Made by a program: the position numbers and the translations under genes. A stretch of 64,000 nucleotides of DNA from Neurospora tetrasperma FGSC 2508 (Eukaryota > Ascomycota > Sordariomycetes > Sordariales > Sordariaceae), in assembly GCF_000213175.1 (NCBI RefSeq), contig NW_009799104.1:3729128-3793127 (forward strand), in the 5' to 3' direction. Shown in pieces: positions 57,179 to 64,000 of the stretch. The notes beneath the pieces were generated by a model that had not been told where the DNA came from, made no database searches, and saw nothing but the letters and a program-made list of their open reading frames with translations. Every line of letters begins with the position of its first letter. The first letter of the stretch is position 1.

Positions 57179-58730
57179 AAGATTTCTCTCACAACGAACT
57201 CCATTGGCTTCTGGTCTTGCAGCATCTTGCATCGACATCGGACATTGGCATCAGCATCAAGGATTGGTTTTATTTGCTTTAGCGTGGGAATTAATCATCA
57301 ACATGGGTCTGGTACCTCCAGTATCGGACGGGTACATCAAAGGCACATCATACCTAGCGAAGGGTCATCAGTTCATGTTTCCTTGGGCGGCAATGGGAAC
57401 GGAGGAGGTCATACAAAGATGAGAGGAGGATTGACGGCACTCCTGTATCGTGTGTCTCTGGCACTTCCCTGTTTGCCGCGGAGTTTGAAAATGGAACGGA
57501 ACAGAAAGGAGCGTGGAGTTGCGGCGGGTCATGTTTTCGTCTCGGTCCATTGCTTGATACCCTGGGCTGGGCTACTTTCAGCCAGTCAGTCTTTTCTTTA
57601 TCAGTCAGTTTTTCTTTTTTTCGGTTTTTATGGCTTAAACTTCTAGCATCGGTTATGATGGCGGATTTGAGGTCTTTATGGCTCGACAGTTGGACGGCGC
57701 TTATTGCCGTTGTTGTTGAGCAAGGACAATTAGCATAACATAGGTAGCGCTTAATGAGAGTTTTCGGTTCGAATAGCATTCGGTTCTTCGTGCATCTGCC
57801 GTGGTGTCTGGACCACAAACTTTGACCTACTGTGTCTTGTGTCTTACTTCTCTTTTTGCCCAATGGTACTTCGTCAAAAGGTAAGACCCCTTCGGCAGTT
57901 GCAACCTTTGCCGATCTTTGACAACACTCCACGGCCACAACAGTCTTGTCTCATAACCTTTGTCCACCAACACCGCCGTGCCGTTCCAATTAAAACCAGG
58001 ACATTTTGAGCCTGGAAGAAAAGGAGTCCAAAGAATGGGCAAGCAAGAGAAGGAGAAGCGAATGGCCAAAAGGCGAAAGAAGAGGTGAGGGAAGTTGTAG
58101 ACTGGCAAGAATGGAGTACAGTACAAGAGGCAGCGCTTTCCCTAGGAGACTGAAGGAGGAAGACCTGAAGTGTGTCTGGTCGTGATCACCCGTTTCCTCC
58201 AGTGTGGAAGATATTCGCTCCTCTGCTCTGATCCGGCATGTTACTGTAGGTCAGGGCACGTCGGATGCAGGCCCTGTCCTACCTGCCTACTTAAGGGACC
58301 ACTGTAACACTTCATCCGACGATTCTCTGAATTCCGTCATCAGTGGACATACGCTATACAGCATTTCCATCCACCATCAAGACCTACAATCACAGGGCCA
58401 GCCCTTTCTGAAATTATAGCGATCACAGCACTGCAGTTACAGCGTCATTACTGGACCGCTGCACTAACACGGCGCCCATTTCCCCACAAAGGAACCCTTG
58501 CCAAACCAGATTGACCAATCGGCAACACCAGAGAAAAGATCTCGGATCCACATTTTGACGACAGTCTCTCGTTCTTCTCATTTTCCCGTATTTCTTTATT
58601 TTCACATTACAATTACAAGAAGAAACGAAGCCAGTCACAGGTCTCAAATGACCCTCAATCAGAACACAGCCCCAATAACAGAATCGAAAAGGAATTCCGT
58701 GAGAAAACATCAGCATTACCATCGCCCAAA
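57179..58730. other. Intergenic stretch
   Basis: It holds the 3' flank of the nuclear-type gene and the promoter of the Nudix gene. I see no supportable gene. Confidence 0.5.
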
Positions 58731-60003
58731 ATGACCGAACCCGCAACTCTCCTTGAAGTGGTTAGAGACTGCGACAAGTGAGTCATGACACCACTGCCTG
58801 AAGTACCCTGCTGTGAACCACCACTAACCACTTGGACCCCCCAACCATCACAGCTTCCTCTACCCCTGCTGCCCCCATCTCCAAACCTGGTCGTCCACCA
58901 CTGTCTCGCGCGCTACCACCGTCTCCCGTGCGGCCTCAGCGGCCCCTACCACATCGCCCCCTCCAGCAGCCCCCTCTTCAGACTTAGACCCCTACTCACG
59001 CGCCCTCTCCAATCTCTGGACTTTCCATCTCCCTTACGACCCCGCTCCCCATGGCTTCCTCACCCACGAGGTCATCAGCAACATGCACTGGACCAAGCAC
59101 TTCTACCTCGACGTCGGCAACCAAGCAGTCGACCTTCTCGCGCCTTCAGCCGAGGACCTGCTCCCCGAGGACAACGGCTCCTGGGAAGTTGCCTGTTCGA
59201 GGATCCTGGATGAGCAAATTGAGATCGCCAGACAAGACAACGTTCTGAGCAAAATTCTGGGACCCAAGAAGAAAGGGGAGCAGTTCCCCATTGTTGGCGC
59301 CAAGTTCGATGTGGGCGTTGATCGGTCGGCGATAGGCTTATTGGGCATGATAGGGAGGGGGGCACACATGACTGTTTACTCGCGCGTTCGGTCAACCCCA
59401 TCGCTAGAGGATGGCGATGATGAACAACAAAGGGAGCTTGGCAAGGACCTACGGTTTTGGATCCCGAGGCGCGATTACGGCAAGTCAACCTATCCGGGCA
59501 AGTTGGACCAGGCAGTGGCGGGCGGAGTGGCGAGGGGTGAAACGCCGTGGGAGTGTATAGTCCGGGAAGCCGTCGAGGAAGCGGGGTCCGCGTTGAGCGA
59601 CGAGTTTGTGAGGGCGAATGCGAAAGCGGCGGGCACGGTGACTTGGCTCAACATCTCTGACCGCCGCGCCGGGCCGGGACAAGAAGGATTGATCAACCCG
59701 GGCGTGCTGTACGTCTATGACTTGGAGCTACCTGATGAGGGGAGAGACTTTAGGTTCGAGCCAGTGCCGGGAGATATTGACAGTTGGGCGGTCATGGACA
59801 CAGATGAGGTGATGACGGCCATGAAGAGGCTTGAGTTCAAGCCGAGTTGTGCGGTGGTTATGATCGACTTTTTGGTGAGACATGGTGTGATCACGGCAGA
59901 GAATGAGCCGGATTACACCGAGATTGTGAGTCGGCTGCACCGGCTGTTGCCCTTGCCGACGAGTTCGAGGAGGGAGGGCGAAAGGGAGCGCAATGTCGTT
60001 TGA
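58731..60003 (+). CDS. Tnr3-like Nudix hydrolase (thiamine pyrophosphokinase-related)
   Basis: Two exons, 58731-58777 and 58854-60003, are joined by a 76-bp intron (GTGAGT donor, TCACAG acceptor), giving 398 residues. The first 120 residues match the region that precedes the Nudix fold in Tnr3-type proteins (TLLEVVRDCDNF ... PHGFLTHEVISNMHW). The Nudix box is complete at 239-260: G-x5-E-x7-REAVEEAG. GKLDQAVAGG just before it is the usual lead-in. Known family: fungal and plant Tnr3-like Nudix proteins hydrolyse damaged forms of thiamine diphosphate such as oxo- and oxy-thiamine diphosphate. In Schizosaccharomyces pombe Tnr3 the Nudix part is fused to a thiamine pyrophosphokinase; here that second domain is absent, so this protein is likely only the Nudix enzyme. 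The first ~75 residues after the intron include an Ala/Ser/Pro-rich linker that makes the exon-2 start slightly uncertain. Confidence 0.86.
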
Positions 60004-60522
60004 GGGCCGAGTGGTTGGGGATGCAGTTTTAGCGGATGGTGGGAGAAAATACCCCAGGTTAGTCGATCAACAAGGGCAAAACCACGGGATATACATGCTG
60101 GGCTTGGGAAAGGCGCGTTGGAATACCTGATTACCAGAAAGTGATGCTGACTTGGAGTGTATTTACCAGAAACGAGACAGCAGCTTCACGCTGTATCTTG
60201 AGCTTTTGAACCGTTGAACGTTCCAGGTTAATTCATTATCATTCCATTGTGGGCGAACACCAACCATTCAAACGTTATCGATCCAGACCATCCTGCTCCG
60301 CCCACCTCACCCTCTCAAGTAGAAGTCCACATCACTGCATCGGCATCAAGCTAAATGGGTAGAGGTATGTGCATTCATCAGAGAGAAATATTTACATTAT
60401 AAAGGTGTGGGGGGTATCCTTCGCACATGAAACAACTCGCCGTCCTTTTCCTCTCATTCATTTCATCGCTTCCATCATATTCCATCCATTCAAGCAAATG
60501 ACATCTCAAACGCAAATCAACC
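60004..60522. other. Intergenic between convergent genes
   Basis: This is the shared 3' region of the Nudix gene (+) and the MHYT gene (-). I see no gene. Confidence 0.5.
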
Positions 60523-63500
60523 TCACCTCCTCCACCCTACCCTCTCCCCTCCCGCTGCCCCTCCTCCCGCCCCCGAGCTATTAACACAGACACTAAACAA
60601 ATCATCCACAAACGTCATGACCACCTCCTCTCCCTTCTTCACCTCCACTTTGCTCGCTGCTCCAAGTCGGAGACCACCCACGCTGGCACCGCCGCCGCCG
60701 CTTATATGTACGCCGTCCATGCCGAACCCATTGTACTTGTTGTAATTGTCGACGGCCAAGCTAAAGTTGGATTTGGTAGGGGACGTCGGCTTTTGTTGTT
60801 GTTTTTGGTGGGATATGGAGCTGGAGGTAGAAGCCGAGGTCGAGTGATCTAGTGGATCAGAAAGTGAAAGGGTTGTTGCATGTGACAAGGGGCCAAGTTG
60901 GCCGAGGCCCTGACCGAGGCCGCCGCCACCGTGCGTGTTATGAGGTAAGGGGTGTGTACGGCTGTAGCTTATCACGCTTTGCTCGGATGCTTGATGATCG
61001 TCGGGTGATGAGTGTAGGTCGAGTGCCCCTGGGTTAGTGGGATAGGAGTTGCGGCGGTTTGTACCAGGATGGTCGTGATGAGAGGGGCTTGTCGTGGTGG
61101 TCGACGACGACATCAAAGTCAATTCCGCACTCATGGAACCTGATCGCGGCCTTGATTTGGCGTGCTGGTTCTTTCGGTCATGATGATGCCCATGTTTATC
61201 TCCCGAAGTACTCAGGAACCGCTTCCTTTTCCCTCCATGCTGCTGCATCTGCAGATCGAATGCTCCTCCTGCGCTGTTACTATGCTGATGGTTGCCTTGG
61301 CGGTGGTTGCTACGCAAATGGTGATGCGGCGACGTATGCTGCGAACTAGAGACAGCCAGGGCAGAGTCATCGACGGAGATGGAAACATCTTGGGAGATCA
61401 TGATGCCGCCCCAGGAAAGCTGTCGTGGCTTTGTGTCGCGTGGGGGGAACAGGTGAAGAGTAGGGTGGGCCATCATCTCCTCGGTTGGTTGTTGTTGTTG
61501 CCCCTGCTGTTGCTCTGCTGAGCCAGGATATGGTGAAGGGGAAGGCGAGAGTCGAGGAGGCGATTGTGGCTGCAGCTGGATTTGGATCCCTCCTTTATTG
61601 TCGTCCGAGATGATGGAGCTGTAGACGTCGAGGGAGTGGGTTGAGACGCTCCGGTGCGAAGATGGCTGGAGGACATTTTCCTTGCTGGAAGAGACGAGGG
61701 ATGAAGAGTCCATGCCGTCTTTGCGCTGGTGACGCCAGGGGTGGAGGTCGTGGGATCTGTGGCTCGGCCGTCGCCAGAAGGGGAGGATCGGCATCGCCAT
61801 CGAAGAATGAAGCCAGGAGGAGGATAACCATGCGGGAACTCCTCGTCGCTTGTTGGTCGCGGTTGACGTTGTCCGCAGGTTGTTGAGAATCGGGTAGATC
61901 TCGCGATGGACAGACCGAGCGAAAGCGCCGTGGTAAGGCGAGTTCTTGTAGGCCAACTGCCGCACCTTGAAGAATGGCAGGGGACTGAACTCAAATTGCG
62001 GGCAGTTGACGCTCGTGTGAATAGGAATCATCATGCAGAAGGTGAGCATGGAGCAAGTAAAGGTGCGCGAGTCATTGTCGGGCGACTTGCACGGCACCTG
62101 GGAGACTTTGGCCACCAGCGTTGCCTCATCGAACAGCGTGTCGTCGACAAGTGATCGGAGATCCTTGATGGCGTCGTACAGGATGCGAGCAATCTTGGCG
62201 TCTTGCTGGGGAATCTCCTCGCTGTGCCGGTACCGTTTAAGGAAGTAGGACATGGACATTCCGTCGTGGCGGCGGAGGAAGGCGAGGTCGGAGGAGTCGA
62301 GTCGTTCGATGGGCAGCTTGACACTGGGGAGCAAACCGCGCGCTTCTTTGCGGACCATGACATCGAATTGTTGGATGTCCACTCGTGCCCGGATGGCAAA
62401 GAGACCAACGTGTACGCCCGGATCCAGCATCGCGTCTTGCGTGTATCGTTCCATCGACCTCAACTTCTCTTCCAACTTGCCCGTCCGAATCTGCATGCTG
62501 TTGTTCATGATCCTGCAGACCTGGTGCAGGTCCGCAAAAAGGTGTCCCGAAGCCTCGAGCTTGTCGATCGCATGAGTTCCCTGCACCCTCTTAACCAAGA
62601 ACATCAACGAACCATGTCCCTGATCGCCCGTCTGGATCATTCCCTTCTCTGCCAGCTCCTCCAAGATCGTCTTCTGCGACATCTCCGCCGCCGAAGTCGA
62701 AGTCGATCCCTTCCTCTTATCAAATCCACCACTGGCGTTCGAGTCCGGACCATGCACTCCACTCGTCATCCCACCTCCTGTTGTCAGAATCTCATCCCAC
62801 AAAACGCCCGCTTCGTCCAGCGTCATGTTCATTTTCGTCGAGAGGTCGACGGTCGCCAAGCAGAACATTTCCCGGAAGACCACGTCGTAGTCCTCGATGA
62901 TTTTCCCTTCTTCGTCGATAAACTCGATGCCCATGCGTGCTTTGTGCGAGTACGAGGTGGGACTGTGCGGAAGCGAGGCCAGGTGCAGCTCCATCTTGTC
63001 GGCAATTTTGGAGATGAGGTACCAGTCGCGCGAGGCTTGGTAGATCCAGTGGAAGAGGGGGTGGCCGGTTGAGAAGACGTCGTGTTGGGTCTATTTTTGT
63101 CATGTATGTTAGCGTGAAACGAGGGTGGGAAAGAGTAAAAGGGGTGTTTGTGTATAACCTTTTGGAGGAAAGTGGTGGTGATCTCCTCGCTGGGGAGGTT
63201 ACCATCCGGAGTGACGAGGATTCGGCCATGGTCATCGAATATGGCAGCGGCGAGTGTGATCTTTTGCGCTTTGCTGGCATAGACTTTGCGAACCCTGCTC
63301 GAGTGGAAGGCCACGCCTGCCATGACCAAACACGAAGAGATGGCCTGTTGCCGTTAGCTCTTTTTTCCTTCTTTCTTCCCTCCTGCACACCAGATGCTTC
63401 ATGTTGATGTTCCCCAAGACGACTCACCAAAAAAGGCACCACGATAATCGTAGCATTATGCGCCATCATACTCCTCACACTCTCCAAATTCTGCAACCTG

Positions 63501-63934
63501 TACCTCGTTCCCACCGCCGCACACCAATGCATGCCACTCACGCTGCCTGACAAAATCACCGCGCACCCCAATCGCTTCCACCAGCTATTCGTCCACTGCG
63601 CCTTGAACACAAAAAACAGCGTCAACGCCGCCGTGCTCGCAAACACGGCAATCACCGCCGCGCCCACCACGTACCCCGTGCCATAGCTGCATTTGTAGTT
63701 GCGAATGGCTGCCGAACCGAGGTAGTGCATGCCACATGTTGCGATGCCTGATAGCGCACCGCACAAGAGGATGCGCCACCAGGTGATGATGGTGGTGTTG
63801 GCGGTGATGAGAAAAGCAGACAGCAAGACGATGATGGGCACAAAGAAGGAGGCGGCGGTGAGGTCGGCGCGGTAAGCGATTTGGAGAGCGACTTCGCCGT
63901 GGTGGAGGATGATGGCTCGGTTGCCAATGTAGTG
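60523..63934 (-). CDS. MHYT-domain membrane protein (5' end outside the window)
   Basis: Three exons are visible: 63934-63428, 63344-63159 and 63090-60523, with GTGAGT/GTTATA donors and AACAG/AATAG acceptors. Together they encode about 1086 residues. The upstream intron runs past the window end and has a CTAAC branch-point-like motif near 63960, so the N-terminus is missing. The first exon has several transmembrane helices with repeated CGMHYLG and SGMHWCA motifs and an opening HYIGN, the pattern of the MHYT domain. Exon 2 completes another helix and leads into a cytoplasmic segment (FDDHGRILVTPDG). The long C-terminal part (about 750 residues) is partly helical, then Ser/His/Gln-rich and disordered. 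Known: MHYT domains are predicted metal-binding sensor modules, best known in bacteria fused to signalling domains. I see no GGDEF, EAL or kinase domain here. Function as a sensor is inferred. Confidence 0.82.
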
Positions 63935-64000
63935 CTGTCAACCCGTTGCATCAAAAGGGGTTAGTGAGGAGGTCGTACTGTATTGGATATGGTAGAATGA
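63935..64000 (-). other. Intron of the MHYT gene running off the window
   Basis: The minus strand shows a CTCACTAAC branch-point-like motif and an acceptor TTGACAG directly before the first visible exon at 63934. The donor lies beyond the window. Confidence 0.6.

Noticed and set aside
62203-63072. 289-codon plus frame opposite the MHYT gene
   Set aside because: It is antisense to a three-exon gene with conserved MHYT motifs and matching splice phases.

Overview
The window looks like nuclear DNA of a filamentous ascomycete, most likely of the Neurospora/Sordaria group. The genes are separate eukaryotic units with short introns (about 60-170 bp, GT...AG, often GTACGT or GTAAGT donors), there are no operons, and the encoded families are typical of Sordariomycetes. 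The genus is an inference; the fungal assignment is firm.

Left block (1-17 kb), gene-dense: a mitochondrial Atm1-type ABC exporter (-), a kinesin with a C-terminal helix-hairpin-helix (-), an AIM24-like mitochondrial protein (+), then two head-to-tail MutY-family genes (-). One of these is a complete MutY adenine glycosylase. The other is a diverged copy that keeps the iron-sulfur ligands but has lost the catalytic Asp, the helix-hairpin-helix Tyr and the C-terminal 8-oxoG recognition domain. A small secreted ten-cysteine protein follows.

Middle block (17.5-48.5 kb), gene-poor and accessory-like: five related C2H2 zinc-finger genes on both strands (about 17.5-18.5, 22.0-22.4, 25.1-26.0, 32.5-33.2 and 39.3-40.4 kb) lie in long non-coding stretches. 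One of the five is very short and one has lost its second finger. Also here are a small uncharacterised gene (29.4-29.9 kb), a hAT-like MITE with an 8-bp target-site duplication (35.2-35.6 kb), other repeat traces, an RNase H-fold gene with a long charged insertion (42.6-44.0 kb), and coding-like but broken sequence near 45-46.4 kb.

Right block (48.5-64 kb), gene-dense again: a 2EXR-domain protein (+), a tRNA-Trp (-), an intracellular trypsin-like serine protease with a repeated hydrophobic C-terminal region (+), a lysine-rich nuclear-type protein (+), a Tnr3-like Nudix protein (+), and the 3' part of a large MHYT-domain membrane protein (-) whose 5' end lies beyond the window.

The strongest candidates for something new are the catalytically dead MutY paralog with a retained iron-sulfur motif, the zinc-finger cluster, and the protease with the repeated hydrophobic tail. 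All gene models come from reading frames and splice signals alone; no database search was possible.
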